From Streptomyces alboflavus (GTDB lineage: Bacteria > Actinomycetota > Actinomycetes > Streptomycetales > Streptomycetaceae), in contig NZ_JNXT01000010.1 in the NCBI RefSeq assembly GCF_000716675.1, positions 62,001 to 126,000 on the forward strand: a stretch of 64,000 nt of DNA. The letters run 5' to 3'. A model generated the notes under the pieces. It ran no database searches and was not told the origin of the DNA. It was given only the letters and a program-made list of their open reading frames with translations. The position numbers and the translations under genes were made by a program. Shown one piece after another: positions 1 through 6,684 of the stretch (positions are counted from its first letter, which is position 1; each line of letters begins with the position of its first letter).

Positions 1-102
1 CGCCTCGTCCCCCTCCGTGCCATCGCACAGGCCATGACCAGTGACGGGCTCGGCAAGGAGAAGGTCACAGCCGAGCTCACGCGGGCCCTCAAGGACGCCT
101 GA
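1..102 (+). CDS. C-terminal end of an unidentified protein (possible SdpC-like toxin precursor)
   Basis: An open frame runs from base 1 to a TGA at 100-102, giving 33 residues that begin RLVPLRAIAQAM and end with an amphipathic, Lys/Glu-rich helix (KEKVTAELTRALKDA). The gene starts outside the window. It lies 32 to 65 bases upstream of the SdpA-like gene on the same strand, so one operon is likely. In B. subtilis the sdpA and sdpB genes accompany sdpC, whose precursor also ends in a short helical tail after the toxin segment. That position makes an SdpC-type peptide precursor a reasonable guess, but the visible residues do not prove it. The reading frame is well supported; the identity is not. 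Confidence 0.45.
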   Translation, partial: RLVPLRAIAQAMTSDGLGKEKVTAELTRALKDA

Positions 103-134
103 TCCGCACGCCAACGCAAGGCCGGCCGACATGG

Positions 135-773
135 GTGGCCGGACTCGCCTTTCCCGACGGGGCTGTTGTGAAGCGAGACCAGTTGATCGAACGCATACCG
201 TGGCAGCACGAGCCCGGCCACCGCGTGGCACTGTCACGCCGCTGGCTGGCGGCCCTCACCACTGCCTGGGGGGTGGTGATTCTCTATGTGGCACAGGCCG
301 CGCTGCCGGAGAACGTCCTCACCCTGCCCTGGCAGGAACCCACGACCCGCCCGGTCGCCAGCACGGCGCCACAGGGCTGGGCCTTCTTCACCAAGTCCCC
401 CAGGGACGCTGAACTCACCCCCTACCGTCTGGACGGCGGGAAGTGGGGCAGCGTGCGGCTGACCCCGCACTCGAAGCCGTCCAACGCCTTCGGGCTCGAC
501 CGGGCCTCCCGCTCCCAGGGCATCGAGGCGGCGCTGCTGGTCAGCGTCGCGGGGAAGAAGGTGAGGTGGCGCAACTGCACCAAGGAGCGCACCGCCGAGG
601 ACTGCCTGGCGAGCACGCCGAACTCGGGTAAGGTCACCAACCCCTCACCGGCCCCCTCGCTCTGCGGTACGGCGGCGCTGGTGCAGATGAAGCCGACGCC
701 GTGGGCCTGGCGTGACTTGCTGAAGGAGACCCACACCCCGGAGAAGGCGGCTGTGTGGGAGGTGTCATGCTGA
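135..773 (+). CDS. sdpA: SdpA-like antimicrobial peptide maturation protein
   Basis: A 212-residue protein with one N-terminal membrane segment (about residues 40-57) followed by an extracytoplasmic domain. The segment QGWAFFTKSPRDAEL, the later FGLDR, the paired Cys residues (WRNC, EDCL, SLCG) and the closing PTPWAW motif match my memory of SdpA, which works with SdpB to cut and mature the SDP toxin from secreted SdpC. The start is uncertain: GTG 135 has only a distant AAGG, and GTG 168 is an in-frame alternative that shortens the basic leader. The stop overlaps the next gene's ATG by seven bases, so the two are translationally coupled. The exact reaction of SdpA is not established even in Bacillus. 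Confidence 0.8.
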   Translation: MAGLAFPDGAVVKRDQLIERIPWQHEPGHRVALSRRWLAALTTAWGVVILYVAQAALPENVLTLPWQEPTTRPVASTAPQGWAFFTKSPRDAELTPYRLDGGKWGSVRLTPHSKPSNAFGLDRASRSQGIEAALLVSVAGKKVRWRNCTKERTAEDCLASTPNSGKVTNPSPAPSLCGTAALVQMKPTPWAWRDLLKETHTPEKAAVWEVSC

Positions 774-1750
774 CGGGTACGCGCACGCTGCCCTTGCCAT
801 GGACCAGTCTGTACGGTCTTGCCCGCACCCTGGTGGCGCTCGGTACGGCCGGGACTCTGACGTTCTCCAGCGCGGAGACCCTGTTCCGGCCGGTGGCCAC
901 GCTCGGCCCGCACCCAGTCTGCCAGGGCCCCGGCGCGGCCTCGGTGTTCTGCTTCGTCCCCGATGCCTCCCAGACGTACACCGGGCTCATCTGGGTGAAG
1001 TGGCTCTGTGTCCTGGTGCTCCTCGTCGTGGCCTCCGGCTGGCGGCCACGGCTGACCGCGCTGCCCCACGCGTACGTCAACTTCTCAGTGTTCACTGGCA
1101 TAGCGATCGGCGATGGCGGCGACCAGATCGGCCTCATCCTCTCCGTGCTCCTTGCGCTGCCCGCGCTGGGGGACCGGCGACACTGGCACTGGCAGAAGAC
1201 CACGGAGCCGGATACCGGGGGACGGGTGCGGCGCGGTTGGGCGATGGCCGGGATCACCGGCCTCATGGTGCTCAGGCTGCAGATGTCGTTTCTCTACTTC
1301 CAGGCCGCCGTGGCGAAGTTCCCGCACACGGAGTGGGCCGACGGAACAGCCATGTGGTACTGGGGTACGTCGCTGCAGTTCGGGCCGCCGCCCTGGCTGG
1401 CCCCGCTGGTCGAGTGGGTCGTGTCGATCCCGCTGGGAGTCGCGCTGATGACGTGGCTACCTCTGGCCACCGAAATGTTCCTCGCGGCCGCTCTGCTCCT
1501 TCCGCAGAGGGTCCGTTGGGGCGTGCTGTGGGCGGGGCTCGGCTTCCACCTCATGATCGCCCTCATCATGGGGCTGTGGTCGTTCGCGCTGGCGATGGCA
1601 GGGGGCATCGTCATCCTCTGCTGCCCTCTGGGGGCGCACCTGACCCCACGCCGTCGTCACACCTGCGCGGGCGAGGACATGCAGGACGACACCAGCGCGA
1701 GCGTCTCCGCCTCCGACAAGCCCATGGAGCGGGCGTCGGCCACCAGCTGA
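767..1750 (+). CDS. sdpB: SdpB-like polytopic membrane protein (HTTM-type)
   Basis: A protein of 327 residues with about seven or eight membrane segments. It has the SdpB-like core: a hydrophobic segment ending in a His-containing stretch, then GGDQI, then FLYFQAAVAKF, LPLATEMFLAAALL and GLGFHLMIALIMG. This core is related to HTTM and vitamin K-dependent carboxylase-like membrane proteins. SdpB is needed with SdpA to make mature SDP peptide. The start ATG at 767 has GGGAGG at 757-762 and lies within the end of sdpA. The last 94 bases overlap the convergent GntR gene; residues after about 295 are hydrophilic (CAGEDMQDDTSASVSASDK) and may be dispensable. A related HTTM protein with another role cannot be excluded, but the pairing with SdpA supports the call. 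Confidence 0.8.
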   Translation: MLTGTRTLPLPWTSLYGLARTLVALGTAGTLTFSSAETLFRPVATLGPHPVCQGPGAASVFCFVPDASQTYTGLIWVKWLCVLVLLVVASGWRPRLTALPHAYVNFSVFTGIAIGDGGDQIGLILSVLLALPALGDRRHWHWQKTTEPDTGGRVRRGWAMAGITGLMVLRLQMSFLYFQAAVAKFPHTEWADGTAMWYWGTSLQFGPPPWLAPLVEWVVSIPLGVALMTWLPLATEMFLAAALLLPQRVRWGVLWAGLGFHLMIALIMGLWSFALAMAGGIVILCCPLGAHLTPRRRHTCAGEDMQDDTSASVSASDKPMERASATS

Positions 1751-2025
1751 CGGGCCTTCTCGAACAGCGCCGCCCGGGACTGGGGCGTGACCGCGGTGAC
1801 GACCGCGCCCCGTCCGGGCCGCAGCTCGATCAGCCCCTCGTCGCGGAGGATCTGATAGCCGCGCAGCACGGTGTGCATGTTCACACCGAGCGAACGGGCG
1901 ACCTCACGCGCCGCGGGGAGCCGTTGCCCCTGCTGCAAGTCGCCCTCGGCCATGGCTCTGCGTACGGAGGACGCGACCTGGTCGGAGAGCGGCGTGGACA
2001 GCGAGGGGTCGATTCGTACGAGCAC
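1657..2025 (-). CDS. GntR family regulator, YtrA-like short form
   Basis: A 122-residue regulator with an N-terminal winged helix (residues about 8-75; RLPAAREVARSLGVNMHTVLR then LIELRPGRGAVV) and only a short C-terminal helical tail instead of a full ligand-binding domain. That is the layout of the YtrA subfamily, which often regulates membrane-protein operons and itself. GTG 2025 follows the previous gene's TAG directly, with GGAG a few bases upstream, so it is the last gene of a three-gene minus-strand operon. Its 3' end runs 94 bases into the convergent SdpB-like gene. A link to the Sdp-like genes is inferred from position only. Confidence 0.85.
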   Translation of the reverse strand: MLVRIDPSLSTPLSDQVASSVRRAMAEGDLQQGQRLPAAREVARSLGVNMHTVLRGYQILRDEGLIELRPGRGAVVTAVTPQSRAALFEKARQLVADARSMGLSEAETLALVSSCMSSPAQV

Positions 2026-2520
2026 CTAGAGACTCCGCATGTCTTCGTCGCGACGCAGCAGGGCTTCGATGAGCCCCGCGGCGGAGGCGGCGTCGTCCGT
2101 GGTGACTACGAACTCGCGGCCGCTCTTCAGCTTGAGCCACAGCGCGTCACCCGGCCGCAGGGCCACTGCGTGCCGCCCGGGCTGGATACGGTAGCCGAAG
2201 CCGTGCAGTTCGGTGAGGGTCGTCCGCTTGGCCCAGGCATTCTCGATCTGATCCAGCGGAATGCGTCGGCGTACGAAGGGTGCGACGACGGGGGCGACGG
2301 ACACCCCGGAGGCGTCCACGTTGACCCGCACGGTGCCGACGATGACCAGGACGACGCCGAGGGGGATGCCGGCGTAGGCGGCGGTCGAGTCCCCGGTCAG
2401 GACCGTGACGACGACCCCGGCGATCGTGAGGACGGCGCCGACCGGCCACAACCAGGTCAGACCCGCAGTGCGGTTCCAGGCGACTTTCTCGCCGGGAGAG
2501 AGATTGATCGGCGGGGTCAT
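2026..2520 (-). CDS. Small membrane protein with a bacterial PH-like domain
   Basis: 164 residues. Two hydrophobic segments (LTWLWPVGAVLTIAGVVVTVL and a second around AYAGIPLGVVLVIVGTV) are followed by a cytoplasmic beta-rich region with RIPLDQIENAWAKR and LWLKLKSGREFVV, which resembles bacterial PH-domain proteins. The start ATG overlaps the stop of the upstream DUF1648 gene (ATGA), and the stop abuts the GntR gene, so all three are one operon. Function is not known. Operons of GntR, DUF1648 and a PH-like membrane protein are common in actinobacteria as far as I recall and may act in envelope stress or peptide immunity. Confidence 0.75.
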   Translation of the reverse strand: MTPPINLSPGEKVAWNRTAGLTWLWPVGAVLTIAGVVVTVLTGDSTAAYAGIPLGVVLVIVGTVRVNVDASGVSVAPVVAPFVRRRIPLDQIENAWAKRTTLTELHGFGYRIQPGRHAVALRPGDALWLKLKSGREFVVTTDDAASAAGLIEALLRRDEDMRSL

Positions 2521-3005
2521 TGGATCCTCCACATCAGGGTGGCGCCCACACCGGATGCCAGCGCTGCGGCGACCGCGGCGGCCGGCAGATGGGTCGATAA
2601 CGGGAAGTCGACCAAGTTGGGGTGTGCGAGGCCCCGGTTGGCGAACAGCAGCGCGATGGTCAGATAACCCGTGAGCCCAGCCAGCGCCCAGCAGGCGATG
2701 GCGTTGAACTGTAAGGCGCGCTGCGTTCCGCCCCGGCGCCACGCGGGGTAGCCGAAGGCCAGGACCTCGATGGCGAAAAGGCCCACGGTGAAGCCCCACG
2801 CTCCGACGGGCGTCATGTAGCCGTCGGGTCCGTCGGAGCCGAAGTGCGTGGCGACCTTGTCCGGGAAGGTGCCGGACAAGGAGACGAACACCGCGGTGTA
2901 GACGACGGCGGCGATGACGAGCGGACCCGCCGTCACTGCGAACCTGACTACCGGCGACCTCGTATGCCGGGGTGTGCTGTGCGGTGTGTTCGCGAACTGC
3001 GCCAT
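2517..3005 (-). CDS. DUF1648 membrane protein
   Basis: 162 residues with four predicted membrane segments. The segment after the first helix (FPDKVATHFGSDGPDGYMTPVGAW) is the hallmark of DUF1648, the domain that also forms the N-terminal half of SdpI, the B. subtilis SDP immunity and signalling protein. The SdpI/YhfL C-terminal half is not present. I chose ATG 3005 because GAAAGG lies nine bases upstream; a longer frame reaching 3056 has no better site. First gene of the operon with the PH-like and GntR genes. An immunity role against the peptide matured by the facing SdpA/SdpB-like proteins is a tempting inference, not shown. Confidence 0.8.
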   Translation of the reverse strand: MAQFANTPHSTPRHTRSPVVRFAVTAGPLVIAAVVYTAVFVSLSGTFPDKVATHFGSDGPDGYMTPVGAWGFTVGLFAIEVLAFGYPAWRRGGTQRALQFNAIACWALAGLTGYLTIALLFANRGLAHPNLVDFPLSTHLPAAAVAAALASGVGATLMWRIQ

Positions 3006-3163
3006 AGGCCAATTCCTTTCAGCGCGGCGGCAGTTGATGTAATCAGAACAGAACAAGTAGCGCTAAGGAAGCCCCAAGCCGCCGCCGGGGTCGCGGCGGC
3101 GCGGACGTGTGGGGAGCGGGCGGGAGCGGGTCGGCGAGCCGGCAGTCGGCATTCGCGGGGCGG

Positions 3164-3595
3164 TCAGTCCCCGGCTTCCCAGCTCTCCTTCGTAGTGACG
3201 ACAACGTCGTTGACCTTGTCGTCGACGACCTGGGCGGCTCGGTATTCCGTGGTGTCGTCACTGGTGAAGCTGACCAAGATCCAACTTCCCTTGGCACTCA
3301 CGCCGTTGCCGCTGGTCGGCTTGACGTCCGTGGCCTTCATGCCAGCGGTGGACAGGTCACTCAGCACCTTTCCGGGATCGCTCGCGCGTTGCCGTGCACA
3401 AGCCTTGACGCTTCCGCCTCCACGGAAGCCGCTCGTCTCCAACGCGCAGGCTTCCGCCCATTTGCCCTTGGCAGCGAACTTGAAGTGCTCTTCGGCGATT
3501 TCCCTGTCGCTGCCCAGCGAACAGGCGCCAAGTAGACCGAGCGACGCGGCAGCGGCTAAGAGGGCGGGGGCACGTCGCAGCGAGGTGCGTGACAT
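3164..3595 (-). CDS. Small secreted lipoprotein
   Basis: 143 residues. A basic N-terminus (SRTSLRRAP), a hydrophobic stretch and a lipobox LGAC place the lipidated Cys at residue 25. The rest is a small alpha/beta domain with EEHFKFAAKGKWAEACAL near its start and SWILVSFTSDDTTEYRAAQV near its end; the pattern suits a DUF4878/NTF2-like lipoprotein fold, but I cannot name the family. The start is firm: AGGAGG lies seven bases before ATG. A 7+7 bp palindrome sits directly upstream of the ribosome site. It appears monocistronic. Confidence 0.75.
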   Translation of the reverse strand: MSRTSLRRAPALLAAAASLGLLGACSLGSDREIAEEHFKFAAKGKWAEACALETSGFRGGGSVKACARQRASDPGKVLSDLSTAGMKATDVKPTSGNGVSAKGSWILVSFTSDDTTEYRAAQVVDDKVNDVVVTTKESWEAGD

Positions 3596-3606
3596 GAGCA
3601 GGCCTC

Positions 3607-3627
3607 CTATTGTTTGCATCACAATAG
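3607..3627. promoter_or_regulatory. Palindrome upstream of the lipoprotein gene, candidate operator
   Basis: CTATTGT (3607-3613) and ACAATAG (3621-3627) form perfect 7-base arms with a 7-base spacer. The left arm overlaps the AGGAGG ribosome site on the minus strand by a base or two. A short A/T-rich palindrome in such G+C-rich DNA is unusual and fits a repressor site or an mRNA 5' hairpin near the ribosome site. Confidence 0.45.
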
Positions 3628-3686
3628 AACAATGGCGTATTTGCGTGCAAGAGGCAGGCCCTCCCTCGGCGTGCGCGGGGGTATCG

Positions 3687-3890
3687 TCAAAGTTGTTCCG
3701 CGGTGCGTGATGCGATCTCGCTGTAGGCCGTCGCGTCGGGTAAGGCGGCCAGGAGGCCGATGTCGTCAACGAGCATCTGGTAGGGGCGGGAGGGGATGAA
3801 CCCACCGCCTCGCACCGCAGTTCGCCCGCTCTCTCGCCGCTGAACGGCCGGGCACACCCACTCGAGGGTGATGCCGCAGTACGTGGACGA
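3687..3890 (-). pseudogene. Fragment of an unidentified reading frame, probably decayed
   Basis: The minus strand is open for 68 codons between stops at 3687-3689 and 3891-3893. The second half has coding-like composition and reads FIPSRPYQMLVDDIGLLAAL, then PDATAYSEIASRTAEQL before the stop. No ATG with a ribosome site is present, and the frame is closed just upstream. One codon is TTA (Leu), which is rare in Streptomyces. I do not recognise the family. It may be the 3' remnant of a gene lost between the lipoprotein and htpX. Confidence 0.3.
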
Positions 3891-4074
3891 TCATCCTCAG
3901 CCAGCCTGCATCGGCCGCCCCAGACACCAACCCGTCCTGAGGCACTTCGATCTCTGGACATCCGGCGGCACCCGGGAGCGTGTGAACGCGGCCCTGGCAG
4001 ATACGAAACGGGTCCAGTTTCCGGAGCCTGAGTGGCTATCTCCAGATGACGTTCAGAACTGTCTTCACTGCTGA
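3868..4074 (+). pseudogene. Short orphan frame, possible transposase remnant
   Basis: 68 codons on the plus strand, overlapping the 3' end of htpX by ten bases. The middle reads RHFDLWTSGGTRERVNAALA, which resembles the 'W...GT..R....L' region of IS5-type transposases. It lacks the catalytic acidic residues, any terminal inverted repeats and a ribosome site. If it is a transposase scrap, it would explain why 3640-4064 holds no intact gene. This is pattern memory only. Confidence 0.25.
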
Positions 4075-4928
4075 CGACCTGCCATCTGCTCGAGCCGGGC
4101 GATGCGCTCCGCCATCGGCGGGTGGGTGGAGAACAGCTTCGACATGCCCTGGCCGGGCCGGAACGGGTTGGCAATCATCATATGGCTCGCCGTTTCGAGC
4201 CGGGGCTCCGGCGGGAGCGGCAACTGCTTCGTACCGGCGTCGAGTTTGCGCAAGGCACTGGCGAGAGCCAGTGGGTCGCCGGTGAGTTGCGCGCCGGACG
4301 CGTCGGCCTCGTACTCCCTGGAACGGCTGATGGCGAGCTGGATGATGGACGCGGCGAGCGGGCCGAGCAGCATGATCAGGAGCATCCCGAAGATGCCGGG
4401 GCCTTCGTTGTCGTTGGAGCGTCCGATCGGAATCAGCCAGGCGAAGTTGACCAGGAACATGATGACGGAGGCGAGGGCGCCGGCGACCGAGGAGATCAGG
4501 ATGTCGCGGTTGTAGACGTGGCTCAGTTCGTGGCCGATGACTCCGCGCAGCTCGCGCGGGGTGAGGATGCGCAGGATGCCGTCCGTGCAGCACACGGCGG
4601 CGTTGCGCGGGTTGCGGCCGGTCGCGAAGGCGTTCGGCGCCTCCGTCGGTGAGATGTAGAGCCGGGGCATGGGCTGGCGGGCCTGGGTGGAGAGCTCACG
4701 CACCATGCGGTACAGCTCGGGGGCCTCGAACTCGCTCACCGGGCGTGCCCGCATCGCGCGCAGGGCCAGCTTGTCGCTGTTCCAGTACGCGTACGCGTTC
4801 GTGCCGACCGCCACGAAGAGCGCGACGATCAAGCCCATACGCCCGAAGAAGCTGCCGATGACGATGATGAGTGCGGACAGTCCCCCGAGGAGTACGGCGG
4901 TCTTCAGCCCGTTGGTCCGGCGGTGCAC
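4065..4928 (-). CDS. htpX: HtpX-type M48 membrane metalloprotease
   Basis: 287 residues. HtpX is a zinc endopeptidase of the cytoplasmic membrane that degrades misfolded membrane proteins. Two N-terminal membrane helices (about 10-28 and 30-48) precede the catalytic domain. The zinc motif HELSH is at 133-137, and the third ligand Glu lies in SREYEAD near residue 205. Two further hydrophobic segments (about 145-170 and 176-200) lie between them. GTG 4928 is the start because AGGAGG lies seven bases upstream; the frame extends further but without a ribosome site. It lies downstream of the second nuo operon with a 217-base gap, so it likely has its own promoter. Confidence 0.93.
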   Translation of the reverse strand: MHRRTNGLKTAVLLGGLSALIIVIGSFFGRMGLIVALFVAVGTNAYAYWNSDKLALRAMRARPVSEFEAPELYRMVRELSTQARQPMPRLYISPTEAPNAFATGRNPRNAAVCCTDGILRILTPRELRGVIGHELSHVYNRDILISSVAGALASVIMFLVNFAWLIPIGRSNDNEGPGIFGMLLIMLLGPLAASIIQLAISRSREYEADASGAQLTGDPLALASALRKLDAGTKQLPLPPEPRLETASHMMIANPFRPGQGMSKLFSTHPPMAERIARLEQMAGRQQ

Positions 4929-4976
4929 GGTACGCCCTCCTGGTGGTGCGCGGGGGAACCCTTCTTGCTGGTGCTT

Positions 4977-4990
4977 CCACTGTTCAGTGG
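4977..4990. promoter_or_regulatory. Short palindrome upstream of htpX
   Basis: CCACTG-TT-CAGTGG forms perfect 6-base arms about 50 bases upstream of the htpX start, inside the 4929-5145 gap that also must hold the htpX promoter and the end of the nuo transcript. It could be an operator. The site is short enough to be chance. Confidence 0.3.
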
Positions 4991-5145
4991 ACCCTCCCTT
5001 ACTGGTCAACGCCAGGCGGAGGGTGCTAGTTCCCTTGTGCGCTCAGGAGAGGTGTGGGCCGCGCGGGTGACGGGGCGGTCCGGGTCCGTGTTCGCCGGTC
5101 GGCGGAGGACGCCCTCCCCCGTTCACCCCATGCCGTACGAGCGGC

Positions 5146-6684
5146 TCAGCGCACGCCGTGTTCCGCGAACTGGAGGACGAGCTGGGGCGCCCCGGAGAGG
5201 GCGACGCCGAGCACGGCGGTGACCGCGATGGCCGCGGTGAGGGGGGCCGGAATGTGGTGCTTGGCGGGCTCGCCCTCGGGGGCGCGGAACAGCAGCGCCG
5301 TCCACTGGAGGTAGTAGTAGAGCGCGATCACCACGTTGGCCGCCATGACGACGGCCAGCCAGCCGAGGCCCGCGTCGACCGCCGTGGAGAACACGGTGAC
5401 CTTCGCGAAGAGGCCGATGATGCCCGGCGGCAGACCGGCCAGGCACAGCAGGAAGAAGGCGAGGACCAGGGCCGACAGGGGGCTCTTGGCGTACAGGCCC
5501 CGGTAGTCGCTGACGCGGTTCAGCTTCTGAGTGCGGCCGACCAGGGCGGCGACGGCGAACGCTCCGAGGTTCACGGCGGCGTACATCAGGGCGTACGCGA
5601 CGGTCGCGCCGGTGGTCTCCAGGACGTCGGTGTGGCGGTCGGCGTACCCGGCTGCCGCGATCGGCACCAGGAGGTAGCCCGCCTGGCCGACCGAGGACCA
5701 GGCGAGCAGCCGGACCGCGCTGTACGCGCGCGTGGACTGCTGGCGCAGGGCGGCGACGTTGCCGATGGTCATGGTGAGGGCGGCGAGCGCGGCGAGCGCG
5801 GGGCCCCAGACGTCGGCGTACTCCGGGAAGGCGACGACCGTGACGAGGATCAGGCCGGTGAAGCCGACGGCCTTGCCGACGACGGAGAGGTACGCGGCGA
5901 CGGGCAACGGCGCGCCTACGTAGGTGTCGGGTACCCAGAAGTGGAAGGGGACGGCGGCCACCTTGAAGGCGAAGCCGACGAGGGTGAGGACGACGCCGGT
6001 CTGCGCGAGCGTGTCCAGCTGTCCGTCGACGTTCCCGAGCTTCTCGCCGACCTCGGTGAGGTGCATGGTGCCCGTCGCGGCGTACACGAAGCTGACGCCC
6101 AGGAGGGTCACGGCGGTCGCGGTCACGGAGGAGAGGAAGAACTTCAGGGCCGCCTCGGAGGAGCGCTTGTCGCCGCGCTTGAGGCCGACGAGGGCGAAGG
6201 CGGGCAGCGATGCGACCTCCAGGGCGACGACGAGGGTCGCGAGGTCGCGGGAGGCGGGCAGCAGGGCGGCGCCCGCGGCCGAGGAGAGCAGCAGGAACCA
6301 GTACTCCCCTTCGGGGAGGTCCTTGTCGGCGTTCCGCGCGTCCTTGAGGGCGGTCATCGAGAGCAGGGCGGTGAGCAGCGCGCCGCCGATGACGAGGAGC
6401 TGGATGACGAGGGTGAACTCGTCGACCGTGTAGCTGCAGGCGGTGGCCCTAGGGCCGCTCAGGCAGAAGGTCGAGCGGTGCGAGTCGGTCAGGGGCAGCA
6501 GGAACAGGCCCGCCGCCACCAGGCCCGCGAGGGAGACCCAGCCGAGCACGTGCTTGTTGCGCTCGCTCAGGAACAGGTCGGCGACGAGGACCGCGAGGCC
6601 TACGACCGCCACGATCGTGGGCGGGGCGACGGCCACCCAGTCGACGGACTGGATGAGGCTCGCGGTGGATTCGGCGGCGATCAC
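5146..6684 (-). CDS. nuoN2: Complex I subunit N, second copy
   Basis: 512 residues, about 14 membrane helices; an antiporter-like proton-pumping subunit of the membrane arm. Family marks include FKVAAVPFHFWVPDTYVGAP with its Lys, the following helix-break region, and RLLAWSSVGQAGYLL. GTG 6684 has AGGAGG six bases upstream and overlaps the nuoM2 stop as GTGA; the longer open frame upstream is only a shadow of nuoM2. It is the last gene of the nuo2 operon. It differs clearly from the nuoN at 54127-55776, so the two sets are old paralogues, not a recent duplication. Confidence 0.93.
   Translation of the reverse strand: MIAAESTASLIQSVDWVAVAPPTIVAVVGLAVLVADLFLSERNKHVLGWVSLAGLVAAGLFLLPLTDSHRSTFCLSGPRATACSYTVDEFTLVIQLLVIGGALLTALLSMTALKDARNADKDLPEGEYWFLLLSSAAGAALLPASRDLATLVVALEVASLPAFALVGLKRGDKRSSEAALKFFLSSVTATAVTLLGVSFVYAATGTMHLTEVGEKLGNVDGQLDTLAQTGVVLTLVGFAFKVAAVPFHFWVPDTYVGAPLPVAAYLSVVGKAVGFTGLILVTVVAFPEYADVWGPALAALAALTMTIGNVAALRQQSTRAYSAVRLLAWSSVGQAGYLLVPIAAAGYADRHTDVLETTGATVAYALMYAAVNLGAFAVAALVGRTQKLNRVSDYRGLYAKSPLSALVLAFFLLCLAGLPPGIIGLFAKVTVFSTAVDAGLGWLAVVMAANVVIALYYYLQWTALLFRAPEGEPAKHHIPAPLTAAIAVTAVLGVALSGAPQLVLQFAEHGVR

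Larger units (their letters stand above)
3596..4064. other. Gene-poor gap between lipoprotein and htpX
   Basis: About 470 bases without an intact gene. It holds the lipoprotein promoter region with its palindrome at the left, then the two decayed frames described separately. I see no RNA gene or clear terminator. Confidence 0.6.
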
